Below are positions 15,875 to 23,761 of a stretch of DNA of 49,347 bases, piece after piece. The notes under the pieces are model-generated. The model did no database searches. It was not told the DNA's origin and was given only the letters and a program-made list of their open reading frames with translations. This DNA comes from a virus: positions 1-49,347 of IMG/VR virus record IMGVR_UViG_3300025543_000044; one strand, given 5' to 3'. The position numbers and the translations under genes are program-made. Each line of letters begins with the position of its first letter. Positions within the stretch are counted from its first letter, which is position 1.

Positions 15875-16312
15875 ATGGCAACAGGTGATGTAGTATTTTT
15901 TGAAGAATCCAAAGCTCTCATGCTGACGGGCGGCTGGGCAGCGTCAGACGACATGAAAGTAGCGATCTGTGATAACACCACAGCGCCCACAGCAGCGCAA
16001 GCAACCCCCGCGTTGGGGGACTTTACACAGGTCGGCGCAGCGGGAACGTATGTGACGGGCGGTACGTCCATTGGTACGTGGACCTCTATCGTCGTAGAGG
16101 CGGCAGGAACGGTGACGTTTGATTCTGCGACTAACCCTACATGGGCACAGGATGCGAGCAACGATGTAGATGCGTACTGGGGGATCATATACAACGATAC
16201 CGACGCAGGTGATGCTGCACTGGCGTATGTTGAACTCGGTGGTCCCGTTGATATGTCTGCGGGGTCGCTCACCATTACATGGAACGCTTCAGGTATCGCT
16301 ACCTTAACTTGA
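15875..16312 (+). CDS. Tail-associated structural protein (145 aa)
   Basis: A 145-residue beta-type protein with an Ala/Gly/Thr-rich composition: MATGDVVFFEESKALMLTGG, DDMKVAICDNTTAPTA, then VGAAGTYVTGGTSIGTWT and a C-terminal SLTITWNASGIATLT. Such short proteins are commonly virion components in tail modules, often forming part of fibres. An AGGAG site sits nine bases before the ATG. The exact location in the virion is unknown. Confidence 0.66.
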   Translation: MATGDVVFFEESKALMLTGGWAASDDMKVAICDNTTAPTAAQATPALGDFTQVGAAGTYVTGGTSIGTWTSIVVEAAGTVTFDSATNPTWAQDASNDVDAYWGIIYNDTDAGDAALAYVELGGPVDMSAGSLTITWNASGIATLT

Positions 16313-16331
16313 GGTAGGTGGAGGGGGATTT

Positions 16332-16850
16332 ATGCCAGTTCAATCAATTGATGTTCGGGACGGTGATCCGACCCAGCAGGCCAGCGGCGAGTACCGGGGC
16401 ACTGTAGATGCCACCATGACCGATGGTCGGCTCATAACCAAGAACCTGCGCGCACCTACACTGGACGCATGGAACGATAAAATCGCCAATGTGCAGGACG
16501 AAATCGAAGCGCAAGTGTCCCAGCGGGACGCCGAGGACGGCATTTCACCAGATGATGAAATAACAGCCAATGGTGACGCGAGCATTGAACAGCGGGCCGT
16601 TGCCTACCTGCGAAGGGCATGGCAGGAAGAACGGCCCCGCGATGCCTTTTTACTCTTTGATAGGTTCAACGACTTCCGAAACCAGAAAGGGTGGAACTTG
16701 AACCAAGTTCAGGCTGGCCTTGCCAGCGCCGGGTTGGGTGTCGAGGAGTGGAACGACATGAGCGCAGCTTATCAGTACCTTAGCGGTGCCGGTCGCCCCT
16801 CCACCATGAATGATTACGAAGCAATACAGGGTGTATGGGAGGCGCGCTAA
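16332..16850 (+). CDS. Unknown protein (172 aa) in tail module
   Basis: The product is not recognised. The N-terminal 65 residues look like a short beta domain followed by an acidic stretch (VQDEIEAQVSQRDAEDGISP); the rest is helical and charged with EQRAVAYLRRAWQEERPRDA and an aromatic C-terminus ending EAIQGVWEAR. A GGAGGGGG ribosome binding site precedes the ATG. It is directly followed, without a gap, by the GTG of the next gene, so the two are probably co-translated. Confidence 0.6.
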   Translation: MPVQSIDVRDGDPTQQASGEYRGTVDATMTDGRLITKNLRAPTLDAWNDKIANVQDEIEAQVSQRDAEDGISPDDEITANGDASIEQRAVAYLRRAWQEERPRDAFLLFDRFNDFRNQKGWNLNQVQAGLASAGLGVEEWNDMSAAYQYLSGAGRPSTMNDYEAIQGVWEAR

Positions 16851-18185
16851 GTGGCTTATTTCTACGTTAAAAACTCCCTTGGTACGCGAACCACTGGCGG
16901 TGGTACGACAAAGCAGACGGGCACGTTTACGGCGCTGGGGGCTGCGAATGTTTACGCCACAATACAATTGGCCATTACCGATGGTGCTTCGTCCGGTGAT
17001 TTTATTTGCGTGAGTGACGCCCATTCCTATTCTTCGGCGGCAATCGACCACGATGGCCCAACAAGCGGCGACTATCTTAATATTGTGTCGGTGGCCGATG
17101 CGAACTGTGACACTTACGCGGCGGCATCGTCCGCACAAGAGACTTACACGGGGACGGGGTTTTTGTATCATACCGGCCGGATAGCCGACTATGGCATGTA
17201 CTACAAAACAAGTTACCTTATCCGGCTCGATGCCTATACGATGATTAAAGCACAGGGATGTACATGGGAGGCGGTCGCGTCGGGGGACTTTTGGATATAC
17301 TGCGGCGGCGATGGCGTTATGCTTTATGCAAGTGACTCAACATTTATAGGTGTAAGCGGCTCACTTATGCGGGCATGGTCCGGTGTAGATATTAGAATAT
17401 ATGGCGGATCATTTAGTGGCATTACGGACCTTTTTAACAGCTCAACGGGGCAGGTGGGCGGAGCTACCGCGAAACTTGTAGGCGTGGACCTGTCAAGTAT
17501 TTCCGGGTACTTGCTTCAGGATGGCGGTAGCGCACCCGCAACAGACGGCGCTATGAATATTCACTATATTGGCTGCAAGTTGAACGCGACGACGAGTTTT
17601 GCAAATGAAACATTTGAAAACTATCACCAACGGTTGCGAGTTGAAAACAGTTCATCAACGTCCGCCGGGGCGGAGTATCAATTTCATGTAACGGCCTATG
17701 GTGGAAGCGCAGACGACGACACAGCAATTTATCGGGACGGCATGACAGCATTCCCCAGCACACAGAAAATTTCGCTAAAATGCGTGACGGACGCGAACGC
17801 ACAACCCGCCGCACCATTCTGGCTTGACTTTCCAATACGCTATGCAGCGTTATCGGATACGGCAAGCGACACGCTGAGTATTTACATTTTGAGCAGTGCC
17901 ACCCTATACGATTCTGACGTATGGGCCGAAATGGTTTACCCGGACGGCACCACAAAGCAGTTATATAATTACATCTCTACCCGCCACACAAATGTGCTGG
18001 ATACAAACGGCACAGAGCTTGGAACCAATACCGAGGCATGGACCGGCAGGACCGCCGAGAACCGATACCAAATAGACATTGATACGTCTGGCGATGCGGG
18101 AGCGGACAGTGTGCCAACGATACGCCTTTTTATCGCCAAGGCATCAGCAACAATCTATTTCTGCCCCACTCTCGGATTGAGTTAA
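16851..18185 (+). CDS. Beta-helix/fibre-like virion protein (444 aa)
   Basis: The GTG start at 16851 follows the previous TAA directly. The N-terminal half is Gly/Asp/Ser-rich with short strand-turn repeats (FWIYCGGDGVMLYASDSTF, VDIRIYGGSFSGITDLF) that fit a parallel beta-helix; the C-terminal 170 residues look like a beta-sandwich (EYQFHVTAYGG, LSIYILSSATLYDSDVWAEM) as in carbohydrate-binding fibre tips. It resembles the type of protein encoded at 12766-13719 but is not an obvious copy. A role as tail fibre, spike or capsid decoration is inferred. No enzyme active site can be recognised. Confidence 0.6.
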   Translation: MAYFYVKNSLGTRTTGGGTTKQTGTFTALGAANVYATIQLAITDGASSGDFICVSDAHSYSSAAIDHDGPTSGDYLNIVSVADANCDTYAAASSAQETYTGTGFLYHTGRIADYGMYYKTSYLIRLDAYTMIKAQGCTWEAVASGDFWIYCGGDGVMLYASDSTFIGVSGSLMRAWSGVDIRIYGGSFSGITDLFNSSTGQVGGATAKLVGVDLSSISGYLLQDGGSAPATDGAMNIHYIGCKLNATTSFANETFENYHQRLRVENSSSTSAGAEYQFHVTAYGGSADDDTAIYRDGMTAFPSTQKISLKCVTDANAQPAAPFWLDFPIRYAALSDTASDTLSIYILSSATLYDSDVWAEMVYPDGTTKQLYNYISTRHTNVLDTNGTELGTNTEAWTGRTAENRYQIDIDTSGDAGADSVPTIRLFIAKASATIYFCPTLGLS

Positions 18186-18188
18186 ACC

Positions 18189-18995
18189 ATGGCCCGCACC
18201 ATTATAGTCAATGGCCGGATTTACGAGGAAACCGGTGCCCGCACTGTAATTGTCGACGGTGCGATATTTGAGGAAACAACAGCCGGGGGTGGTGGCGGAA
18301 CCGATGTAGCAACATCGCCTGACACACTTGTACTGACTGAGTACCCGGCTTCTATAGCTGTTAACGTTAATGTAGCGACTACCCTTGACACACTTGTACT
18401 GACGGAATATCCGGCAACTATCAGTACTGTTAACAATGTTGATGTAGTAACATCGCCTGACACGTTGGTATTAACAGAGTACGCCGCGAGTATAGCTAAC
18501 GACGTCAATGTAGCAACATCGCCTGACACACTTGTACTAACGGAATACGCGGCAACAATCAGTCTAGCCAATGCTGTTGACGTAGCGACTACTCCTGACA
18601 CGTTGGTATTAACAGAGTATGCAGCGAGTATAGCTAACGACGTAAATGTAGCGACTACCCTTGACACACTTGTACTAACGGAATACGCGGCCAGTATTGC
18701 GAATAATGTCAATGTGACAACCGACCTTGATACGCTGGTACTGACAGAATACGCGGCGACAATAGCCCTAAACAGTGCGGTTGATACCAACCCCGATACA
18801 TTAATATTGACTACGTACCCAGTAACATTTGGTAGGGATGTTAATGTTTTATGCAACATTGAAACGCTCCTATTAACGACTAATACTGCTACTATTAACT
18901 CGCAAACATGGGTACCTGTAGATACCACTGGCGGGAATAGCTGGGCACCTGTTGATACGGCCCAAGCTGCTGTTTGGGTGCCGATTAATGGTTAA
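18189..18995 (+). CDS. Tandem-repeat virion-type protein (268 aa)
   Basis: Three repeat types follow each other. Residues 1-31 hold two copies of an RT(I/V)IV(N/D)G-x-(I/F)-x-EET motif; a GGGGG linker follows; residues 39-237 hold nine tandem copies of a 22-24 residue unit around (P/L)DTLVLTEY(A/P)A(S/T)I, the last two degenerate; the end carries three copies of W-x-P-(V/I)-(D/N). The units alternate hydrophobic and small residues and should make a regular beta structure such as a stalk. The first seven copies are also similar in DNA, pointing to recent expansion. It probably is a fibre or decoration subunit. The ribosome binding site is weak, so coupling to the gene 4 bases upstream is likely. 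Confidence 0.65.
   Translation: MARTIIVNGRIYEETGARTVIVDGAIFEETTAGGGGGTDVATSPDTLVLTEYPASIAVNVNVATTLDTLVLTEYPATISTVNNVDVVTSPDTLVLTEYAASIANDVNVATSPDTLVLTEYAATISLANAVDVATTPDTLVLTEYAASIANDVNVATTLDTLVLTEYAASIANNVNVTTDLDTLVLTEYAATIALNSAVDTNPDTLILTTYPVTFGRDVNVLCNIETLLLTTNTATINSQTWVPVDTTGGNSWAPVDTAQAAVWVPING
18303..18899 (+). repeat. Nine-copy coding tandem repeat (66-72 bp unit)
   Basis: Within the gene 18189-18995, units of 66-72 bases repeat nine times. Stretches such as CCTGACACACTTGTACT and GACACGTTGGTATTAACAGA recur in alternating order, so higher-order pairs of units appear to have been duplicated. The first seven units keep the coding frame and consensus; the last two are degenerate. Confidence 0.9.
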
Positions 18996-19015
18996 CATTG
19001 ATGGATAAGGGTACT

Positions 19016-19363
19016 ATGACAACAGAGCAGATATCAGCCGCTGAAATTAAAATTATTCGGTGGGGCGAGAAGGTTTTAACGCCTGTGTTAGTAGCGGGGT
19101 TTATTGGGGTAGTAAGTTTCTTAATCCATGTTGGTAACAGTATGGCTCAGTTGGAAACCGAGCAACGTAAGTACAACGATAACGACCGGCACGTACAGCA
19201 AGAACTAGCATCTGTGAACGTTAAACTGGATAATACGATTAGAGCGGAGCAAAACATAGAAATTACCATACAGCGTATTGATACAACCCAACAAAACTTC
19301 AAAGAAGATATACACGAGTTGAAACGCCAAAACACCAAGATCATAGAGCTGCTAAGTAGATGA
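19016..19363 (+). CDS. Membrane protein with coiled coil, holin-type candidate (115 aa)
   Basis: One transmembrane segment (about residues 20-42, VLTPVLVAGFIGVVSFLIHVG) is followed by a 70-residue polar coiled coil rich in Gln, Asn, Glu and Lys. The ATG at 19016 is chosen because AAGGG lies five bases upstream; an in-frame ATG at 19001 lacks a ribosome binding site. The stop overlaps the start of the M15 peptidase gene (ATGA), placing it at the head of the lysis cassette. It may be a holin, antiholin or a XhlA-like helper of lysis; the sequence does not decide. Confidence 0.62.
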   Translation: MTTEQISAAEIKIIRWGEKVLTPVLVAGFIGVVSFLIHVGNSMAQLETEQRKYNDNDRHVQQELASVNVKLDNTIRAEQNIEITIQRIDTTQQNFKEDIHELKRQNTKIIELLSR

Positions 19364-19695
19364 AGTATTTCACCCAGAAAGAGTTCGCCTGTAAGTGCGG
19401 CTGTGGGTTCGACTCCATAGACCATGAACTGGTGCAGGTGCTGGACGCCATACGCGAACACTTTGACATACCCTGTAGGGTAAACTCTGGGTGTCGGTGT
19501 GAGGCCCATAACACGGCAGTGGGTGGGGCACCACGATCACAGCATTTGCTTGGGAAAGCCGCTGATATTGTATTTCAGGATATACCCCCAGCGGTTGTTG
19601 CAGAAGTAGCTATACGATTAGGTGCTACGGGGACTAAAGTATACAAAACATTTACTCATGTAGACGTACGGGATGGTAACGAATGGCACGCATAA
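19360..19695 (+). CDS. Endolysin, M15-family peptidase
   Basis: This 111-residue enzyme should cut peptide bridges of peptidoglycan at lysis. It matches the short M15 (M15_3, VanY/DD-carboxypeptidase-like) family: zinc ligands H62 and D69 in SQHLLGKAADI and H100 in FTHVDV, with the family's N-terminal FTQKEFACKCGCG and RVNSGCRCEAHNTAVGG segments. The length is normal for a single-domain phage endolysin. No signal peptide is present, so release would depend on a holin, and two membrane-protein genes flank it. Several cysteines (11, 13, 15, 39, 45, 47) are unusual in number. Confidence 0.9.
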   Translation: MKYFTQKEFACKCGCGFDSIDHELVQVLDAIREHFDIPCRVNSGCRCEAHNTAVGGAPRSQHLLGKAADIVFQDIPPAVVAEVAIRLGATGTKVYKTFTHVDVRDGNEWHA

Positions 19696-19910
19696 ACGAG
19701 TATATCCGGATATTGTTTGACGAGTGTAAATTCGCTAGGCGTTTTTCGTTGTTTTGGGCTATGGGGCTGGTAACCTACGTGGTGGTTAGTTTTTTTGAGC
19801 GGCCAGACTTTATGGAGGCTCCACAAGCATCAGTGGTTATAGCCTTTGTGGGGGTACTAACAACGGTTATTGGCTTTTACCAATGGCACAGATCAAAAGA
19901 CCTTAAATAA
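19683..19910 (+). CDS. Putative holin (75 aa, two membrane segments)
   Basis: The protein has two hydrophobic segments (about 22-37, FSLFWAMGLVTYVVVSFF, and 47-66, QASVVIAFVGVLTTVIGFYQ) linked by a short polar loop, a basic N-terminus and a charged C-terminus HRSKDLK. That is the layout of class II holins. It overlaps the endolysin gene by 13 bases and the spanin gene follows at once (ATAATG overlap), which is the standard lysis-cassette order. No holin family can be named from sequence. Confidence 0.72.
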   Translation: MARINEYIRILFDECKFARRFSLFWAMGLVTYVVVSFFERPDFMEAPQASVVIAFVGVLTTVIGFYQWHRSKDLK

Positions 19911-20272
19911 TGTGGGCAGCAACGCTGTTTCGTGCAAATTGGTTCCCCTATGCCGCTATTGGGCTGACTGTAGCTATAGCCGCTGCTACTGGGTTTGGTT
20001 ATATGAAGGGGTACGCATCCGCCAAAGATGATATGCAGAAAGCGATAAATAAGTCCCTAAAGAACCAGATGAAGGAAAACCAGAAATTAGCAGCTAGAGA
20101 CCTTACGACCCTTGAAAAGTCGTTAGCAGCAGAAGGAAAAGTTGAGGACGCGATTGATGCTATTAATCTACCAGAAATTGACCCCGCTTGTTCTGCCGCT
20201 TTTGTTGGCTGGATGCGGGCATTTAACCACGCAGTGCGAGCCTCCAACGCCCATACCGAACCAGATAACTAA
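19910..20272 (+). CDS. Putative inner-membrane spanin (Rz-like)
   Basis: The 120-residue protein has an N-terminal transmembrane anchor (about 10-32, WFPYAAIGLTVAIAAATGFGY) and a periplasmic, charged helical part (AKDDMQKAINKSLKNQMKEN and onward), the organisation of Rz i-spanins. A second gene with a lipobox lies out of frame within its 3' part (20157-20420), as Rz1 does in Rz. Together they would fuse inner and outer membranes in the last step of lysis of a Gram-negative host. Confidence 0.78.
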   Translation: MWAATLFRANWFPYAAIGLTVAIAAATGFGYMKGYASAKDDMQKAINKSLKNQMKENQKLAARDLTTLEKSLAAEGKVEDAIDAINLPEIDPACSAAFVGWMRAFNHAVRASNAHTEPDN

Positions 20273-20420
20273 GCCCCTAGAGCCACTAAAAACAGTTGGC
20301 AGCAAGGACAACCTGTTAGAGACTATACAGGTACAACTTCACAACGCCCAGCAATGCGGAGTATGCTACATAAGGTACAACAATTTGGTAAAAGCTGTTA
20401 AGAACAGGCAAGAGGAATAG
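20157..20420 (+). CDS. Putative outer-membrane spanin lipoprotein (Rz1-like)
   Basis: The ATG at 20157 is chosen because GAGGA lies eight bases upstream and the product starts with a lipoprotein signal: LVLPLLLAGC with the lipobox Leu-Ala-Gly-Cys ending at C20. The mature part is Pro-rich (CEPPTPIPNQITKPLEPL) and then polar and helical. The first 116 bases lie within the i-spanin gene in another frame, the classic Rz/Rz1 overlap. Being a lipoprotein with an outer-membrane destination it implies a Gram-negative host. An upstream in-frame TTG is less likely. Confidence 0.8.
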   Translation: MLLIYQKLTPLVLPLLLAGCGHLTTQCEPPTPIPNQITKPLEPLKTVGSKDNLLETIQVQLHNAQQCGVCYIRYNNLVKAVKNRQEE

Positions 20421-20423
20421 CAC

Positions 20424-21308
20424 ATGGCAACCGCATACAGTCCCATACTGAAACTCGCACTCCCGGTCCAAGGGGAGCTGTCTGAGACGTGGGGAGACAC
20501 GGTTAATGACAGTATAACCTCCATGCTTGAGGAGGCAATTGCCGGGTCTGCAACCATAGATACGTGGACAACGGATTCCCATACACTAACTGAAGCTAAT
20601 GGAGCTACATCGGAGGCCCGAGCAGCTATTCTGGAGCTGACGGACACAACCGTTGACTTAACAGGTGCAGGTACGCTTATTGTCCCCGATGCGACCAAGA
20701 TATACGTCGTACGTAATGCTACAGGGCAGACGATAACGGTTAAGACTTCTGCGGGTACCGGGATAGCCGTTGCTACGGCTACGGCAAACATCGTGTATTG
20801 CGATGCTACTAACGTGGTTGCTGCCATTACCGCCTCTACTACAGCTACCACTTCTACTGAGGGGATTATTCAGCTTGCTACACAAGCACAAGTTACCGCA
20901 GGGGCAGAGACAGACTTAGCGGTTACCCCGGCGACCCTCGCAGGGTTCGCGGGCAGTCTGGCGTCTATCCTGACGATCAACCCCACATATTTGACGCAAA
21001 CTGCTACCCAATTGACGGGTACTACGCCCGCTATTGACTGTGAGACGGGTAACTACTTCTACATAACTCTTACAGGTAATACGACGTTTTCGTTCTCCAA
21101 CGTCCCGGCTACAGGTACCTACTACAAGTGCGTTCTGGAACTTACCGGGGATTCTACTTATACGACAGCTTACCCAGCGGCGGTTCTTTGGGCGGGGGGC
21201 ACCGCCCCCACTACGCCCGGAGCCGCAGAGGTAGACCTCATTGAGCTGTATACACGGGATGGGGGGACAACATGGTACGGGGTGCAGACTGGGGACGCTA
21301 TGGCGTAA
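20424..21308 (+). CDS. Tail fibre-type protein (294 aa)
   Basis: The N-terminus (MATAYSPILKLALPVQGELSETWGDTVNDSIT) is the kind found on tail-associated proteins of aquatic phages. A repeat-type segment STEGIIQLATQAQV with DLAVTPATLAG (about 142-170) matches the small fibre repeat used in many tail fibres, and a C-terminal beta-sandwich (about 195-290) has YFYITLTGNTTFSFSNVP. Such proteins probably trimerise. The ATG has AGAGGAA upstream and follows the lysis cassette directly, so lysis and tail genes share an operon. Confidence 0.7.
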   Translation: MATAYSPILKLALPVQGELSETWGDTVNDSITSMLEEAIAGSATIDTWTTDSHTLTEANGATSEARAAILELTDTTVDLTGAGTLIVPDATKIYVVRNATGQTITVKTSAGTGIAVATATANIVYCDATNVVAAITASTTATTSTEGIIQLATQAQVTAGAETDLAVTPATLAGFAGSLASILTINPTYLTQTATQLTGTTPAIDCETGNYFYITLTGNTTFSFSNVPATGTYYKCVLELTGDSTYTTAYPAAVLWAGGTAPTTPGAAEVDLIELYTRDGGTTWYGVQTGDAMA

Positions 21309-21335
21309 CAGATAACGAGTTAGGGCTTAAATAGC

Positions 21336-23183
21336 ATGGCGATCACAAAAGTAGACATCGCACCGGGCGTTAACCGGGAAGATACTCGGTACGGGGGTAA
21401 GGGTACTTGGTATGAGTGCGATAATGTACGGTTCCGGCAGGGGAAACCCGAGAAAATCGGCGGCTGGACCCGCAGCGGTGTTAATACGTTCCTCGGAATC
21501 TGTCGGTCTATATGGCGCTGGTCCTTGCTTAGCGGGGAGACCTTGCGTGGGATAGGGACGGATGTGAAGTTCTATATTGACTCAGCCACTACCTATATGG
21601 ACGTTACCCCGCTACGGGCCACGACGGTATTAACCAATCCTTTTGAGACAAGTAGCGGCTCCTCTACGGTTATTGTTACTGATGCGGCTGGTGGGTTTAT
21701 CGACGGGGACTATGTAACGTTCTCCGGGGCTACAGCCGTGGGTGGTCTAACCATAGATGGTGAGTATGTAATCAGCCTCAATGTAGATGGTACCTATGAT
21801 ATAGACGCGGGTAGTAACGCGGGTTCTAGTACTACGGGTGGGGGTACGGTCACCGCTGAGTATCAGATAAACGTAGGGGAGAGCGTTGACGCCACTATGA
21901 CGGGGTGGGGTGCCGGTCCTTGGGGCGGTGCCTCTTGGGGGTCAGGCAACTCTGGCAACGTCTCCCTACGTATATGGAACCAGAGTAACTTCGGGCAAGA
22001 CCTGATTGCAGGATCACAAGGTGGCCCGCTGTACATATGGAAGGCTTCTTCCGGTCTTATGTCACGTATGACCCCTCTGGCTGACGAGATTGGTGCAGCA
22101 GATGTACCTATTATCCATGATTTGTTACTGATATCAGACGTAAGCCGGTTTGTTTTTGTGTTTGGTACCAACAATATATGCGGGGATGACTACGACCCCA
22201 TGTTGGTGCGGTGGTCTGACCAAGAGGACGCTACTGTCTGGACCCCGCTAGCGACGAACCAAGCTGGTAGCCTGCGGCTGTCTCGGGGGTCTAAGATTGT
22301 TGCTGTTAAGCAGTCACGGCAGGAAATGCTGGTGTGGACAGACCTCGCACTGTATTCCCTCCAGTACTATGGGGCACCCGAGGTTTGGGGTGCCCAGTTG
22401 GTGGGGGAAAACATCTCTATAACGAGTTCACGGTCAGTGGCCTACTCCAACGGTATTTCTTACTGGATGGGGGAGAATAAGTTCTACATGTACGATGGAC
22501 GCACTCAGCTACTCCCCTGCGACCTACGTCGGTACATATTCAATGACTTTAACCACGACCAAGAGGGGCAGTTGTTCTCTGGCACCAACGAGGCGTTCCA
22601 TGAAATCTGGTGGTTTTATTGCTCGTCTGGGTCCACTACGGTCGATAGTTACGTCATATTTAACTACGCCGAGGGGATATGGTACTACGGCAGTATGGCA
22701 CGAACTGCATGGCTAGATGCAGCCGGTGGACACGCTAACCCTATAGCCTCGACGTACAACAACAAACTTGTTCTGCATGAGGACGGTATTGACGACGCAG
22801 AGACGGGGAGTGACGTCGCTATTAGCGCGTACATACTATCTTCACAGTTCGCTATTGTTGACGGGGACCGGTTCTCCTTTATCCGAAAGGTTATTCCTGA
22901 TGTGTCATTTGAGGGGTCTACCGCTGCCTCCCCCGTTGTGGACATGACGCTGTACCCCTTACATGATTCCGGGTCAGGGCATAACAGCCCCCTGTCCGCC
23001 GGAGGGGTCGCTACGGACGACGTGACGAGGACGTCCACGGTTACGGTCGAGCAGTATACTCCGCAGTTGGATATCCGGGTTCGTGGACGGCAGTTAAGCG
23101 TACGTCTGTCATCAGACTCTATTGGCGTGCAGTGGCAACTAGGGACTCCACGGGTAGATATCCGTCCGGATGGGCGACGTTAA
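21336..23183 (+). CDS. Tail hub / DNA-stabilisation protein (615 aa)
   Basis: The 615-residue protein starts MAITKVDIAPGVNREDTRYG and contains a long beta-propeller-like region with repeated Trp, Gly and Asp (RIWNQSNFGQDLIAGSQGGP, FVFVFGTNNICGDDYDPMLV, EMLVWTDLALYSLQYYG), matching the style of P22 gp10-like packaged-DNA stabilisation or tail-nozzle proteins. Residues about 95-180 form an inserted Thr/Gly-rich beta domain. It likely closes the tail and keeps DNA inside until infection. The ATG is preceded by TTAGGG. Confidence 0.78.
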   Translation: MAITKVDIAPGVNREDTRYGGKGTWYECDNVRFRQGKPEKIGGWTRSGVNTFLGICRSIWRWSLLSGETLRGIGTDVKFYIDSATTYMDVTPLRATTVLTNPFETSSGSSTVIVTDAAGGFIDGDYVTFSGATAVGGLTIDGEYVISLNVDGTYDIDAGSNAGSSTTGGGTVTAEYQINVGESVDATMTGWGAGPWGGASWGSGNSGNVSLRIWNQSNFGQDLIAGSQGGPLYIWKASSGLMSRMTPLADEIGAADVPIIHDLLLISDVSRFVFVFGTNNICGDDYDPMLVRWSDQEDATVWTPLATNQAGSLRLSRGSKIVAVKQSRQEMLVWTDLALYSLQYYGAPEVWGAQLVGENISITSSRSVAYSNGISYWMGENKFYMYDGRTQLLPCDLRRYIFNDFNHDQEGQLFSGTNEAFHEIWWFYCSSGSTTVDSYVIFNYAEGIWYYGSMARTAWLDAAGGHANPIASTYNNKLVLHEDGIDDAETGSDVAISAYILSSQFAIVDGDRFSFIRKVIPDVSFEGSTAASPVVDMTLYPLHDSGSGHNSPLSAGGVATDDVTRTSTVTVEQYTPQLDIRVRGRQLSVRLSSDSIGVQWQLGTPRVDIRPDGRR

Positions 23184-23185
23184 TA

Positions 23186-23761
23186 ATGCCTTGCGTAGAC
23201 GTAGAAGCTAAACCCGTTGCAGAGGTTGAACGACTAGCGCCCCCCGCTATACCCGTCGTCAAAGAGGTTGAAGGTCCGCGAGCAAAAGAGCAGCATAACA
23301 ACGTACTGCGTCTGTTTTTTAACCGGCTAGTGTCTGGGATTAACAAAATAGCGGGGGCTATCGACCGAATTAATATTAGTATAACTAATATTGAGGGGGA
23401 TATAACCCAGCTACAGGGAGATGTCACTAACCTCCAGAGCGATATTACCAACATACTGGCGCTCGTTCGTCCGGGGGTCATAGAGAGCACAGCAACGCTG
23501 TACACTACAGGGGACTCTGATGAGAACAACATCGTGCGGATAACTAACGCCAACCCCATATCCGTAGTGCTTCATCTGGATGCCCCGATTGGGGTTATTA
23601 TCCACTTTCACCAAGGGGGTGCAGGGCAGATAACTGTCTCTGCTGCTAGTGGGGCTACAGTCACCTCGTCACGATCACTAATTACCGCTGCACAGTATGC
23701 TGCGTTTTCTGTGTTTAAACTCAGCTCAACCGAGTGGACGTTGGTGGGTGACCAAGAATGA
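23186..23761 (+). CDS. Coiled-coil fibre protein (191 aa)
   Basis: The ATG at 23186 follows the previous stop by two bases; the reading frame is open further upstream, but that part overlaps the tail hub gene. The N-terminus (PCVDVEAKPVAEVERLAPPA) is Pro-rich; residues about 55-95 form heptad repeats (SITNIEGDITQLQGDVTNLQ) like a trimeric coiled coil; the C-terminal 90 residues are a beta-domain (RITNANPISVVLHLDAPIG; SVFKLSSTEWTLVGDQ). This shape suggests a short tail fibre or an adaptor. Its stop overlaps the ATG of the next gene by 4 bases. Confidence 0.65.
   Translation: MPCVDVEAKPVAEVERLAPPAIPVVKEVEGPRAKEQHNNVLRLFFNRLVSGINKIAGAIDRINISITNIEGDITQLQGDVTNLQSDITNILALVRPGVIESTATLYTTGDSDENNIVRITNANPISVVLHLDAPIGVIIHFHQGGAGQITVSAASGATVTSSRSLITAAQYAAFSVFKLSSTEWTLVGDQE

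Noticed and set aside
19403-19420. T-arm-like GGGTTCGACTCC, possible tRNA or attachment site
   Set aside because: It lies in a well-supported peptidase gene and no D-arm or anticodon arm is present.
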